From CAZOVB01 sp046541415 (GTDB lineage Bacteria > Planctomycetota > Phycisphaerae > SM23-33), in contig JBKHDI010000008.1 of assembly GCA_046541415.1 (NCBI GenBank), forward strand, positions 1-64,000: a stretch of DNA of 64,000 nucleotides, read 5' to 3'. The notes beneath the pieces were generated by a model. The model made no database searches. It was not told the origin of the DNA and was given only the letters and a program-made list of their open reading frames with translations. Shown one piece after another: positions 1-9,195 of the stretch. Numbering within the stretch: position 1 is the first letter of the stretch; the number at the start of each line of letters is the position of its first letter. A program made the translations under genes and the position numbers.

Positions 1-305
1 CCGCCGCCGATCGCCCCGCCGCCGGGGGCGATGACAATCCGCCCCGGTTGGCCCTGGCCGTCTCCGGGCTTCTCATCGGGCTGGTTTCCCTTCTGCTGCT
101 CGTCGAACAAACGCTGCCAGTGCTCCCGGTCGATGGTCAGCTTGCCGTCCTCGACGCCCAGCCGGGCCAGGTCGCGAAGGGGCTCGTTGATCTGCTGCAG
201 CGGGCCGGTCTGCAGGTCGGGGATGCCGGGCTTCTCGGCCAGGGCCAGCCCGCAAAACAGTCCGATCAGCAGCAACAGCAGGGCGGAATTCTTCATCAGA
301 TGCAT
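1..305 (-). CDS. Secreted hypothetical protein, N-terminal part only
   Basis: The gene runs off the left edge, so only about the first 100 residues are seen. The ATG at 305 follows an AGGAGAA ribosome site with good spacing; a second ATG lies three codons on. Residues 4-20 form a signal peptide (Lys, then a Leu-rich core LLLLLIGLFCGLA ending ALA-E). The mature part is hydrophilic (HWQRLFDEQQKGNQPDEKPG) and ends in a Gly-rich run (PGGGAIGGG) at the window edge. I do not recognise the family. The Gly/Pro/Gln-rich composition suggests a periplasmic or surface linker. It is 87 bases downstream of the isomerase-like gene on the same strand and may be cotranscribed with it. It is certainly incomplete. 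Confidence 0.65.
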   Translation of the reverse strand, partial: MHLMKNSALLLLLIGLFCGLALAEKPGIPDLQTGPLQQINEPLRDLARLGVEDGKLTIDREHWQRLFDEQQKGNQPDEKPGDGQGQPGRIVIAPGGGAIGG

Positions 306-392
306 AGACGTTCTTCTCCTAAGTGATGTATAGCCTTCTGACGCACGCAACGGAACGAAGGTTTCCAGAAAAATCAGACCTCTTGTTCCATT

Positions 393-1211
393 TCAGGTGC
401 AGCTGTCCAGCAGTCCGGCCAGGCGGTCCGGCAGGTCCGATGCAACCATCTGCCGGAGCTTATCGAGCGGGTAGAAGGTCTCGAGCATGAAGGGGCAGCG
501 GCAGGGCGAGTCGGCGATCGCCCGGGCCAGCTCCTGCCAGTCGATCGTGCCGGAAAAGCACATGAGGTGTTCGTCGGCCTGGCCGCAATTATCCGAGGCA
601 TGGATGTAGAGCACCTGGTCGCTGCAGGCGGCGAAGCAAGCTGCCACGTCGCCGATCAAGTGGGCATGGCCGGTGTCGAAGCACATGCCCGTGGCCGGCA
701 GGTCGAGCTTCCTGAGTAGCCCGGCCAGCTGTGCGGGGTCGGACCCCGCGGGGCTCTGGGCAGGCAGATTCTCCCATGCCACGCGTACGCCCGCGTCCAG
801 TCCGGCCTGGGCCAGTTGCTGCATCGACCGTGACAGCTGGTCGGTCCGCAGCTCCAGTTCTGCAGCCGATGGCCTCTGTTCGATCGGCGGAGAACAGTGC
901 ACCACAATCAGGTCTCCGCCGAGCCGGCGGACCAGCTGGAGTTCCCCGCGGTAGACGTCCACCGCGTGCAGCCGCAGAGTTTCATCGGGGCTGGACGGGT
1001 CCAGATCGCCCCCGAACAGGGCGTGGAGCGAATCGCAGGGCAGGGGCCTTTGATCCAGCCAGGTTCGCATGTCCCGGGCGTTCAGGTCGGCCTGGGGGTT
1101 TCGATAGGCCTGGCAGGTCGCCGCCCCGAGCTGCTGCATGCATTCGATCCAGGCCGGGTCGGCGAAATCATCGAAGCCGATCGGTGCGATGCTGCCCAGC
1201 GTTACGGCCAT
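393..1211 (-). CDS. Sugar phosphate isomerase/epimerase-like TIM-barrel protein
   Basis: The 272-residue protein fits the xylose-isomerase-like TIM barrel family (AP_endonuc_2 fold), whose members isomerise or epimerise small sugars and polyols or act as endonuclease IV. Visible family blocks are VVHCSPP, VAWENLP, a metal-site strand CFDTGHAHLIGD, YIHASDN and a C-terminal FMLETFYP. These carry the Glu, Asp and His residues that bind the divalent metal. There is no signal peptide, so it should be cytoplasmic. It starts 12 bases after mcsB and is probably the third gene of the mcsA-mcsB transcript. The substrate cannot be read from sequence; endonuclease IV is unlikely because its longer metal motifs are absent. 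Confidence 0.75.
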   Translation of the reverse strand: MAVTLGSIAPIGFDDFADPAWIECMQQLGAATCQAYRNPQADLNARDMRTWLDQRPLPCDSLHALFGGDLDPSSPDETLRLHAVDVYRGELQLVRRLGGDLIVVHCSPPIEQRPSAAELELRTDQLSRSMQQLAQAGLDAGVRVAWENLPAQSPAGSDPAQLAGLLRKLDLPATGMCFDTGHAHLIGDVAACFAACSDQVLYIHASDNCGQADEHLMCFSGTIDWQELARAIADSPCRCPFMLETFYPLDKLRQMVASDLPDRLAGLLDSCT

Positions 1212-1223
1212 GGGAACGCAGCC

Positions 1224-2279
1224 TCAGTTGGCTGAGAGACGGGTTCGAACGATTCTCGCCCGGAGTTCGGCCCGTTCGCGGCCGTCCATCTTGTGGCCCT
1301 GGATTTTCTGCAGGTGCGCCGGCTGGGTCAGCAGGAACAGTTCGTTGATGGTCTTCAGATCGATCTCAGGCAGGCGTCCGAGGTTAACGCCCATGCGGGT
1401 CAGGCTCAGCAGGTAGAGGGTTTCCTGCGAGCTGATGAGCTTGGCCGATCGTAACAGGGCCAGTGCCCGGGAGACCTTATCGTCGATGGCGATCGAGCGG
1501 GATTCGACCAGGGCCCTGCGGGCCTTGTGTTCGTAATCGATGAACCGGGGGATCAACTCGTCGACGAAGTCTTCGGAGATCTGCTGCTCTGTCTTGCCCA
1601 GTGTCGTCTGGTTGGACAGCTGGAAGAAGTCGCCGGTCGCTTCGGTCCCCTCGCCATACAGGCCGCGGATGGTCAGGCCCATGTCGCGTGCGGCGCGGAA
1701 GGCTTTGTCGATCTCGCCGGTCATTTTCAGGGCCGGCAGGTGGAGCATGACGCTGACCCGCAGGCCCGTGCCTACATTGGTCGGACAGGCCGTCAGATAG
1801 CCCAGTTGGCAGTGGTAGGCGAAGTCCAGATCCTGCTCCAGCGCGTCGTCGATGCGGTTGATTTCCTGGATCGCGTCGTGCAGTTGCAGGCCGCTGCGGA
1901 GGACCTGCATGCGCAGGTGGTCTTCCTCGTTGACCATGATGGCGACTTTCTCATTGCCGCTGATGGCCACGCCGCAGGGGTGTTCTGCCTCGGCCAGTTG
2001 GCGACTGATCAAATGCCTTTCGACCAGCAAGGCCCGGTCGAGCGAACTGGCCGCCTCGATATCGACGTAGAAGAGTTCATCCACCACGTCGAGTTTCAGG
2101 ATGCGGTCGCGGAGTGTTTGCTGGAGTTGTTCGAGCTGACTGGTCGAGCAGCGGCTGAGGAAGGGTCTGTCGGCGAGATTTCGCGCAAGGCGGACCCGCG
2201 AGGAGATTACGACCTCCTGTTCCGGTCCCACGCCACGAAGCCATTCCCCGGCGTGTCGGGTTAAGTCGCCTAATTTCAT
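1224..2279 (-). CDS. mcsB: Protein-arginine kinase McsB
   Basis: McsB phosphorylates arginine side chains of proteins, which in Gram-positives marks them for ClpCP degradation. The 351-residue product has the guanidino-kinase fold: SSRVRLARNL (residues 27-36), NEEDHLR with catalytic Glu119, the conserved Cys165 in TACPTNVGTGLR, and the ATP-site stretch YGEGTEATGDFFQLSNQ. Length and motif order match Bacillus McsB. The true start is the ATG at 2279, which overlaps the mcsA stop by four bases (ATGA); the longer open frame upstream is only a shadow of mcsA. A partner McsA just upstream supports a functional kinase/activator pair. No clpC or ctsR lies in the window. Confidence 0.93.
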   Translation of the reverse strand: MKLGDLTRHAGEWLRGVGPEQEVVISSRVRLARNLADRPFLSRCSTSQLEQLQQTLRDRILKLDVVDELFYVDIEAASSLDRALLVERHLISRQLAEAEHPCGVAISGNEKVAIMVNEEDHLRMQVLRSGLQLHDAIQEINRIDDALEQDLDFAYHCQLGYLTACPTNVGTGLRVSVMLHLPALKMTGEIDKAFRAARDMGLTIRGLYGEGTEATGDFFQLSNQTTLGKTEQQISEDFVDELIPRFIDYEHKARRALVESRSIAIDDKVSRALALLRSAKLISSQETLYLLSLTRMGVNLGRLPEIDLKTINELFLLTQPAHLQKIQGHKMDGRERAELRARIVRTRLSAN

Positions 2280-2773
2280 TGGGTTTCCAGGGCTTTGATT
2301 TCGTCCCGCAGTTCGGCGGCCTTTTCGTAATCCTCGGCCGCGACGGCGCCCTTCAGTTCGGCCCGCAGTCGGAGGATCTGGTTCTGGCGTTTCTGGTCGA
2401 GCCCGGCCCGGCGGGGGACCTTGCCCACGTGCTGGGAGGCCCCTTGCTGGGCGCGCTGGATCATGGGCATGAGCTGCTGGCCGAACGCGTCGTAGTCGTG
2501 CGGGCAACCCAGTATGCCCTGCTGGCGGTACTCGCTGAAGGAGATTCCGCAGACGGGGCAGGCCTCGTCCTCGACGTCCGGCTCGCCCGAACCGGGGGCC
2601 GCCTGGAGGATGAAGTCCTCCAGCAGCTGGCTGATCGGGACATTTGCCTTGATGGCAATGCCTTCCTCGGCGGCGCAATCCTGGCAGAGATGTTTCTCGA
2701 CCTTCTGCCCGCCGTCGATTTCGGTCAGATGTACCGTGGCGGGCATGCCGCACTTTTCGCACTTGGACTTCAT
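2276..2773 (-). CDS. mcsA: McsA-like zinc-finger/UVR activator of McsB
   Basis: The 165-residue protein has Cys pairs typical of McsA: CEKCG (residues 4-8), HLCQDC, then CPVCG and GCPHDY further on. It ends in a UVR motif (AVAAEDYEKAAELRDEIKALE lies at the C terminus) of the kind that contacts Clp/Uvr proteins. In Firmicutes McsA activates McsB and binds zinc. I chose the ATG at 2773 because an AGGAGCC ribosome site sits about 8 bases before it and a strong promoter lies just upstream; a longer frame to 2935 would swallow that promoter. Translationally coupled to mcsB. Confidence 0.9.
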   Translation of the reverse strand: MKSKCEKCGMPATVHLTEIDGGQKVEKHLCQDCAAEEGIAIKANVPISQLLEDFILQAAPGSGEPDVEDEACPVCGISFSEYRQQGILGCPHDYDAFGQQLMPMIQRAQQGASQHVGKVPRRAGLDQKRQNQILRLRAELKGAVAAEDYEKAAELRDEIKALETQ

Positions 2774-2794
2774 GGCGTTGGCTCCTACATTCTC

Positions 2795-2823
2795 ATAGTA
2801 GATAACGCGACAGGCGGCGTCAA
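2795..2823 (-). promoter_or_regulatory. Sigma70-type promoter of mcsA-mcsB
   Basis: On the minus strand TTGACG (2823-2818) and TACTAT (2800-2795) are separated by exactly 17 bases. The predicted start near 2788 gives a leader of about 15 bases carrying the mcsA ribosome site. The rest of the 273-base divergent gap to the P-type ATPase shows one small inverted repeat (CCACGA/TCGTGG, 2932-2947) and no CIRCE or CtsR-like operator. Confidence 0.7.
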
Positions 2824-3046
2824 GTTCCCGCCGCGGCGCAGCGGCACGGGAGTCCAAGCGGGAGCTTTTCCGCCAAATCATCGATTGCCTACTGGAAAAT
2901 CGCCGCCGGGAGTGCGAAAATTCGCCCTTTTCCACGAACTGTCGTGGGCGACTGGCGTAAAAGTCGCAACAGGTTCATCTGGCCCGGCGTCTCCGCGCGC
3001 CGCGAAACCTGATACAAGTCATCATCGCATCTGGAGTTCACGTCCT

Positions 3047-5035
3047 ATGGCGCATGACATTCTGAAAGATTCGGTCGAGAAAGAAACCGGCCGAGCGAGC
3101 GTCCTGATCCTCGGCATCCTGGCCGGCGGCATCCTGGTGCTCAGTTCGTATGTGGCTGACTGGCTCTTCGCCGAACAGGCCCGCGACATCGCCGGAACCA
3201 CCCGCGGGTTCCACTCTTCGGCCCTGGCCCTGGCCGGGGCGCTGCTGCTGGGTATCCCCATTCTTGCCCACGCCGCCAAGCACCTCAGCCACGGGCACAT
3301 GCACATGGACGAACTGGTCGCCCTGTCCGTCATCGCCGCGATTACCGCGATGGACTACAAGACAGCCGGGGCGGTGGCGTTCTTCCTCCTGCTGGCCAAC
3401 CTCATCGAAACGCGAACCGCCCTGGGCGCCAGGGCGAGCATCGAGTCGCTGCTGCGGATCAGCCCGAAAAAGGCCCACCGCCTCAAGAGCGACGGGACCG
3501 AGGAAATGGTCGACCCGCGCCAGCTGAACCCCGGCGACATCGTCCGCGTCAGGCCCGGCGACAACATCCCCGCCGACGGCGAGATCGTCAGCGGAAACAG
3601 CTCGATCAACCAGGCACACGTGACCGGTGAATCCGTCCCGGTCGACAAGACCGTCGGCGACGAGGTCTTCTCCGGGACCAGCAACGTCGCCGGGGCGATC
3701 GACGTGAAGGTCACCCGGGCCGGCGAGGACACCACCCTCGGCCGCGTCCAGAAGCTGATTCTTGAAGCAGAAGGTACGCGGATCCCGATCATGCGCCTGA
3801 TCGACCGCTACGCCGGCTGGTACACGCCGACGATCCTGATGATCGCCGGGACCGTCCTGCTGATCACTCGCGACATGGAACGCACCGTGACGATGCTCGT
3901 GCTGGCCTGCCCGTGCGCATTGGTCCTGGCCGTGCCCACTGCCATGGTCGCCGCCCTGAGTTGTGCAGCCCGGCTGGGGATCCTCATCAAGGACGTCCAG
4001 AACATCGAACAGGCCAAGGAGATGACGGCCTTTGTCTTCGACAAGACCGGCACGCTGACAACCGGCGAGCTGTCGGTAACCCGCATGATGCCCGGCGAAG
4101 GCGTCGACGGGGCGGAACTGCTCCAGACCGCCGCCGCCGTCGAACAGATGTCCAAGCACCCGGTCGCCCGGGCCGTCATGGCCGTCGCTGCCAAGGCCAA
4201 AGTCGACCTGGTCAGTCCCGAGAACATCGAGGAAGTCTCCGGCCGGGGCGTCAAGGGAACGGTCGACGGCAAGGAAATCGTCGTCGGTCGCCGGATCTGG
4301 CTGGAAGAACTCGGGGCGGACTTCTCGGCGATGGACGACCCGAAGTACGATGAACCCGAGGGCCTTTCGACCCTGTACGTGCTCCGCGAGGGCAAGGTAC
4401 TCGGCTGGATCGGCCTGGAAGACCGCACCCGCCACGAGGCTCGCGAGGCGATGGAAGAACTCCGCGAGCTGGGCCTGGAAGAGCTGGTCATGGTCACCGG
4501 CGACCGCTGGTCGGTCGCCCGGAGAGTGGCCAGGGAAATGGGCTGCACCGAGGTCCAGGCCGAGGTCCTCCCGGCCGACAAGCTCGACCTGGTCGCCCAG
4601 CTGAAGCAGGACGGTCACAAAGTCGCCGTTGTCGGCGACGGCGTGAACGACGCGCCTGCCCTTGCTGCCGGCGATCTGTCGATCGCCATGGGCGCCGCCG
4701 GCAGCGACGTGGCGATTAATTCGGCATCGATTGCGCTGATGAACAACGACCTGCGCCGCCTGCCGTTCCTGATCCGCCTGTCGAGAAGGGCATCGAGGGT
4801 GGTTCACCAGAATCTGCTGTTCGGCATCGTCTTTATCGTGGTCTTCGAGGTCCTGGCGGGTTTCGGGCTGATCATCCCGATCCTCGGAGCCCTGCTGCAC
4901 ATGCTCGGGGCGACGTTCGTGATCTTCAACTCCGCCCGCCTCGTGCGGTTCGGCGAGGAGATGCACCTGCCGCGGGGCCAGCAGAAGCCCCAGCCCCGGC
5001 GGGCCCAACGCCTGGAGGCGGTTGCCACCAGCTGA
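3047..5035 (+). CDS. Heavy-metal P1B-type ATPase without N-terminal metal-binding domain
   Basis: Inner-membrane ATP-driven transition-metal pump, 662 residues. In order: two N-terminal membrane segments, a short HMHMDE motif before the next pair, the actuator loop with TGESVPVD, the intramembrane CPC motif (Cys288, Cys290), phosphorylation site DKTGT (Asp332), the SKHPVARAV nucleotide-site motif (the P1B His-Pro signature) and the hinge GDGVNDAPAL near 530. The usual N-terminal heavy-metal-associated CxxC domain is missing. The last helices read HMLGATFVIFNSARL, which fits neither the standard copper (YN/MxxS) nor the zinc/cadmium (K/DxG) pattern cleanly, so the metal is unassigned. The ATG at 3047 follows a GGAG at 3033; the much longer open frame upstream is antisense to mcsA. 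It is convergent with the next gene. Confidence 0.9.
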   Translation: MAHDILKDSVEKETGRASVLILGILAGGILVLSSYVADWLFAEQARDIAGTTRGFHSSALALAGALLLGIPILAHAAKHLSHGHMHMDELVALSVIAAITAMDYKTAGAVAFFLLLANLIETRTALGARASIESLLRISPKKAHRLKSDGTEEMVDPRQLNPGDIVRVRPGDNIPADGEIVSGNSSINQAHVTGESVPVDKTVGDEVFSGTSNVAGAIDVKVTRAGEDTTLGRVQKLILEAEGTRIPIMRLIDRYAGWYTPTILMIAGTVLLITRDMERTVTMLVLACPCALVLAVPTAMVAALSCAARLGILIKDVQNIEQAKEMTAFVFDKTGTLTTGELSVTRMMPGEGVDGAELLQTAAAVEQMSKHPVARAVMAVAAKAKVDLVSPENIEEVSGRGVKGTVDGKEIVVGRRIWLEELGADFSAMDDPKYDEPEGLSTLYVLREGKVLGWIGLEDRTRHEAREAMEELRELGLEELVMVTGDRWSVARRVAREMGCTEVQAEVLPADKLDLVAQLKQDGHKVAVVGDGVNDAPALAAGDLSIAMGAAGSDVAINSASIALMNNDLRRLPFLIRLSRRASRVVHQNLLFGIVFIVVFEVLAGFGLIIPILGALLHMLGATFVIFNSARLVRFGEEMHLPRGQQKPQPRRAQRLEAVATS

Positions 5036-5049
5036 GCGTTCGGACCCGG

Positions 5050-6510
5050 TCAGGCCGTTTCCAGATTCATCTCATCAGCCCCGGAAGGCAGTGCCTCTCG
5101 AACATGACGACGCGTTTTCGGCAAAACCAGCAGGACGATGGCCACCAGATTGATCGCCAGTTGCAGCTGCAGCAGGGCGTCTGCGCGGTCCAGCCGCAAC
5201 GCGTCGGTCCATGGCATCTGCGTGAGGACCAGGCTGATCCGAATCGCCTGGAGCACGTGGATGGCCAGCAGCAGGGCCCATGCCCACCGCACGCCCCGGC
5301 CGAAAAGGGTCCAGAGGACAAACCCGCCCGCGCCGAGAACGAAGAACCCGATCGCGGCGCCCAGGCCTGCGACGGTCCAGTTGGCGGGGTTGGAGAGCAT
5401 CAACGGGACGACGACCAGCGCGAGCATCGCGCCGGCTGCCTGGCCCAGGCGGGTCAGCAGGCTGACGGTTCCGGGCATGGTAGAAGAGGACGTCGAGGCC
5501 TCGATCTGCCGGGTCTGGAAAACCGCCAGGCCCACCGAGAGAACCGCGGTGATGTACAGCAGGGCATAGGCTGCACTGTAGCCCAGATAGGCCAGCGGGA
5601 TCGGCTTGTCGTTGCTGATCGCGTCGAGCTTGTCGAAGTAGCTGAGCTTGGGGAACAGCCAGCCGAACAGCCTCGCCGCTGCCAGCTGCGAGTGGCGGCC
5701 GAACAGGAACGGGTGGATCATCCCCACCGCGAACATCCCCAGGCAGATCAGCAGCGTGAGCACCTCGCCGAAACGGGCGCTGGAGGCTACCGCGATGGCC
5801 ACCAGGATCTGCACGGCCAGGAACGTCAGGACCAGCCCGGCTATCAGGCCCCCGGCGAAGGGATGCCAGACCTCGCCGCCGGCACGGATGTCCGTACCGA
5901 AATCCACGATCTGCCAGCCTTTTCCGACGAAGCCGAGCGTCACAGCCGCGATCGTCGAGGTCACCACCAGCGCCAGGATCATCGACGAGGTGAACGTCCA
6001 GCCGAAAAGGTAATTGCCCGCCAAGGCTGCCAGAAACGCCACCCCCAACGCCGTCAGCGACAGGACGATGACGGGCATGTCGAGGATGTCGGTGGCCGTG
6101 GCCATCACGCCGTGACGAATCGCCAGCAGAAACGCGATCATCGCCAGGTAAAACCCCAGCGTCACGGCCATCGTCACGCCGACATACTTGCCCATGACGA
6201 AACTCAGCCGCGAGATCGGTTTGGATACGACCGTCAGGGCCGTCTTGTCGCGGATCTCACGCCCGATGACGTTGGAGGCCGAAAAGGCCGCCAGCAGCAG
6301 CCCCGAAACCAGCAGCGTCGCCAGGCCCATCTCCCGCAGGAAGATCTGGTCGGTGCGGAAAAAGTCCCCGCCGGTCAGCCCCATCGTCCAGTTGGACTGG
6401 GGAACGAGAATCGCCATGGCCAGGAACGTGATCATCAGCAGGACCAGGTAGACCGGCTGGCGGATGGTCTGGATGAACGTATTGCTGCAAATCGCCCAGA
6501 ATCGAATCAT
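5050..6510 (-). CDS. ABC-2 type exporter permease
   Basis: A 486-residue integral membrane protein with about ten hydrophobic segments. Its N-terminal part is the ABC-2 permease signature seen in this phylum: FIQTIRQPVYLVLL, then NVIGREIRDKTALTVVSKP (a cytoplasmic coupling helix), followed by VMGKYVGVTMAV. The same layout recurs in the permease at 12743 (TVATKPVARWQYVLGRWVGV), so the two may share or alternate on the ATPase encoded at 11529; no ATPase lies beside this gene. Start ATG at 6510 is preceded by GAGGCAAC; the frame continues upstream without a better start. It is divergent from the SPFH operon (181-base gap, in which I see no clear promoter). Substrate unknown. Confidence 0.8.
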   Translation of the reverse strand: MIRFWAICSNTFIQTIRQPVYLVLLMITFLAMAILVPQSNWTMGLTGGDFFRTDQIFLREMGLATLLVSGLLLAAFSASNVIGREIRDKTALTVVSKPISRLSFVMGKYVGVTMAVTLGFYLAMIAFLLAIRHGVMATATDILDMPVIVLSLTALGVAFLAALAGNYLFGWTFTSSMILALVVTSTIAAVTLGFVGKGWQIVDFGTDIRAGGEVWHPFAGGLIAGLVLTFLAVQILVAIAVASSARFGEVLTLLICLGMFAVGMIHPFLFGRHSQLAAARLFGWLFPKLSYFDKLDAISNDKPIPLAYLGYSAAYALLYITAVLSVGLAVFQTRQIEASTSSSTMPGTVSLLTRLGQAAGAMLALVVVPLMLSNPANWTVAGLGAAIGFFVLGAGGFVLWTLFGRGVRWAWALLLAIHVLQAIRISLVLTQMPWTDALRLDRADALLQLQLAINLVAIVLLVLPKTRRHVREALPSGADEMNLETA

Positions 6511-6691
6511 AACATGTTGCCTCTGCAAGCTGGTAAGATCGGTGCGCTTCTTACGAAGCTGCCGGCTGGTTGTTCCCAGCCAGGGGCCGGAATTGTAGAA
6601 CGCCCGTACCTGCAGGTACAAGGGCCCGCTGCCGAAGGTTGCGGATTTTCCCGCCCGCATCGCGGCGTCACTGCGAGTTTAGAGGACTGAA

Positions 6692-9163
6692 ATGCAGGAA
6701 CAGAAACGCGGAAAAAATGTTTCGCTCGTCGGATTGATTCTCCAGTTGATCCTGTCTGCCGTTCTGCTGGCGCTGTGGCGCTGGAGCGGCTCGCAGGCCC
6801 TTCTGTCCGGCACGTTGGCCATGGCAGGCGGGGTCCTGCTGTGGATTGTGCTGGCCGTGCTGTTCTCGGCGCGTCAACTGGCGGCCATCGAGCAGCGCGA
6901 AATCGACCAGCTCGAAACCCAGGCCGACCAGGGCCGCATCTTCGAAGATGCCGACCGTCTGGCATCCAGGCCCGCCGCAGCCCGCGCCGAAATGATCGGC
7001 AAGTGGGTCCTGCCGATCTTCACGTTCCTGCTGGCGGGATATTATATCGGCATCGGCTGGTGGACGATGAACCTGATCGGCCCGACCGATGCGCTTTCCG
7101 CCCTGGCCCCGTGCATCGTCATCCTGCTGTTGATGTCCTTCATGACCTTCCTCTTTGCCCGCTACTGCCTGGGCATGGGGGAGGTGGACGTCTGGAGGCC
7201 CCTGCGGGCGGCGGGAAGCCTGCTGTTCACCTTCACGCTCTTCCAGATTCTCATTGCCATCGCGCTGTTCGTGACGCTTCGCGGATACCGGACGCTGGGA
7301 CGCGAGGGGATGACGCTGGACGCCCTGGCCGGGTACATCATCCCGATGGCCATGTTCGTCTTTGCCGGCGAGATCTTGGTCAACCTGATCCTCGACATTT
7401 ACCGGCCTCGCATGCCCGGGCAGACCCCGCACCCGCCATTCGATTCTCGCCTGCTGAACCTGCTGGCCCAGCCCAGCAAGGTGGGCCATTCCCTGGCAGA
7501 GACGCTGAACTACCAGTTCGGCTTCGAGGTCTCCCGGACGTGGTTCTACCTCCTGGTCAGCCGGGCGTTCCTGCCGCTTGTGGTCTTCGCGATGATCCTG
7601 ATGGCCCTGATGAGCTCGCTGGTGATCGTTCATCCCGACCAGAACGCTGTGGTGATGACGCTTGGCAAACTGGATCCCTCGGCCGAGCCGATGGGCCCGG
7701 GACTGAACTTCAAGTGGCCCTGGCCGATCCAGACGGTCCACTTTTTCCCGACCCGGGAGATCAAGCAGCTGATCCTTGGTGCCCATGACGAAGCCTACGT
7801 CGCCCCGCCGGCCCGCTCGCCGGAGGGACAGCGCAACGTGATTCTCTGGCAGCAGGCCCATCGCGGGGAGGAACCGGTCCTGGTGGCCATGCCCCCGCGC
7901 CGCGACGCGCCGCAGACCGGCCAGGCCCGGGGGGCAGGGCTGGCCAGCATCGTCTTCGTCATCCGCTACCGGATCGATGATATCTACACGTACGGCTTTG
8001 AGTTCGAAAACCCGGACAAGCTGCTCTACGACCTGGCCAAGGAGGAGATGATCCGCCTGGCCGCCAGCAGCACGCTGATCGAAGAGGCCGGGTCGATGGC
8101 CCAGGACCCGAAATACTCCGGCGTCCGCTCGGTCATGACCTTCGGGCGTAAGGAGATTGCCCCGCTTCTGGAGAAGAATCTGCTGGACGCGATCGAAAGG
8201 AACTTCGGCCAGGACGGGCTGGGCGTGGAGATCCTGGAAGTCTCGCTGGCCGCAGCCCACCCGCCGGGCAGCGAGATAGATACCGGCAACGACGATCCGA
8301 ACGAGATCCGCACGCCGGCAGCGGCCTTTGAAGACGTCATCAATGCCCGTCTCGGCCGCGCCATGCAAAGCAGACAGGCCGAGGCCGAGGCCAATGAAAT
8401 CCTCGCCTCAGTCGCCGGCGACCCGGCCGTGGCGTCCCTGCTGGCCCTGGCGATCCAGTCCCAGCAGCAGTTGACCGAGTTGAGCCGGTACCTGTCAGCC
8501 GAACCCAAACGCACCGGCCAAATGCTCCGCACGCTCGGTCGGGTCGGGCAGGACGACCAGTCCAATACCGGCTACATCGGCTCGGCCGGCGAAGAGGTCG
8601 CACGCTACAGCGAACAGGTCCAGCAGGAACGGCTGGTCGGCAAGATCAATCCGAGCCTGCTGCGGGATGAGTCCCTCGGTTCGCAGCAGCTTCTGGAAGC
8701 GGAAGCCAATCGCAGCCTGATCATGCTCCGGGCCTGGCAGGAACACCTGGAGATGCTCCGGAGCATTCGTGCCGAGGCCGGCGACGGCGAGTTCGACTTC
8801 CAGCCCCTGCTGGACCGGACCGACAGGCGGATCAACGACCTGCTCGAAGCGGTCAGCGGAGAACCGACGCGCCTGATCGCCGAGGCCCGCGCCCAGCGGC
8901 GCCGGACCGAACTGGCCGGACGTACCCGCGCCGAAGCCTTCGCCGGCAAACTTGCCGCCTACCGCGCCTCGCCTTCGATGTACCGTCTGGACCGGATTCT
9001 CGATCTGCTCGAACGCAAACTGCCCGAAATCCCTTCCAAGGTCGCCGTCGGAATCGATATCGACCGACTCGAAATCCGACACGACCGGACAGGAAAGGGC
9101 AACCCGCTGGGCGCTATCCCGTGGCAGACCGGACAGAACCAACCGCTAGACGAGCAAGAATAG
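6692..9163 (+). CDS. Seven-TM membrane protein fused to an SPFH/band-7 domain
   Basis: An 823-residue protein. About the first 310 residues hold seven hydrophobic segments (roughly 10-30, 40-65, 105-130, 133-160, 168-195, 208-235 and 288-315). After the last one comes a band-7/SPFH start of HflK type: HPDQNAVVMTLGKL and GLNFKWPWPIQTVHFFP, then VIRYRIDDIYTYGF and long Ala/Glu/Arg-rich helices to about residue 800. HflK/HflC proteins normally have one TM anchor and form a cage that controls the FtsH protease; here a multi-pass domain takes its place. First gene of an operon with HflC-like and HflK-like genes and an ABC exporter. The ATG follows AGAGGAC. Function not established. Confidence 0.75.
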   Translation: MQEQKRGKNVSLVGLILQLILSAVLLALWRWSGSQALLSGTLAMAGGVLLWIVLAVLFSARQLAAIEQREIDQLETQADQGRIFEDADRLASRPAAARAEMIGKWVLPIFTFLLAGYYIGIGWWTMNLIGPTDALSALAPCIVILLLMSFMTFLFARYCLGMGEVDVWRPLRAAGSLLFTFTLFQILIAIALFVTLRGYRTLGREGMTLDALAGYIIPMAMFVFAGEILVNLILDIYRPRMPGQTPHPPFDSRLLNLLAQPSKVGHSLAETLNYQFGFEVSRTWFYLLVSRAFLPLVVFAMILMALMSSLVIVHPDQNAVVMTLGKLDPSAEPMGPGLNFKWPWPIQTVHFFPTREIKQLILGAHDEAYVAPPARSPEGQRNVILWQQAHRGEEPVLVAMPPRRDAPQTGQARGAGLASIVFVIRYRIDDIYTYGFEFENPDKLLYDLAKEEMIRLAASSTLIEEAGSMAQDPKYSGVRSVMTFGRKEIAPLLEKNLLDAIERNFGQDGLGVEILEVSLAAAHPPGSEIDTGNDDPNEIRTPAAAFEDVINARLGRAMQSRQAEAEANEILASVAGDPAVASLLALAIQSQQQLTELSRYLSAEPKRTGQMLRTLGRVGQDDQSNTGYIGSAGEEVARYSEQVQQERLVGKINPSLLRDESLGSQQLLEAEANRSLIMLRAWQEHLEMLRSIRAEAGDGEFDFQPLLDRTDRRINDLLEAVSGEPTRLIAEARAQRRRTELAGRTRAEAFAGKLAAYRASPSMYRLDRILDLLERKLPEIPSKVAVGIDIDRLEIRHDRTGKGNPLGAIPWQTGQNQPLDEQE

Positions 9164-9195
9164 ATCAAGCTTCTAGAGCCTGGAGAATACACAGC

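Noticed and set aside
2280..2762. N-terminal extension of mcsB from 2762
   Set aside because: The extra 161 residues are Arg/Gly/Pro-rich nonsense overlapping mcsA in another frame. The ATG at 2279 overlaps the mcsA stop and starts the conserved part.
3038..5008. A 656-codon open frame antisense to the P-type ATPase
   Set aside because: It is the mirror frame of a well-supported gene in GC-rich DNA. It lacks any domain and has no ribosome site. Similar long antisense frames opposite the genes at 6692, 9196, 33008 and 36666 were rejected for the same reason.
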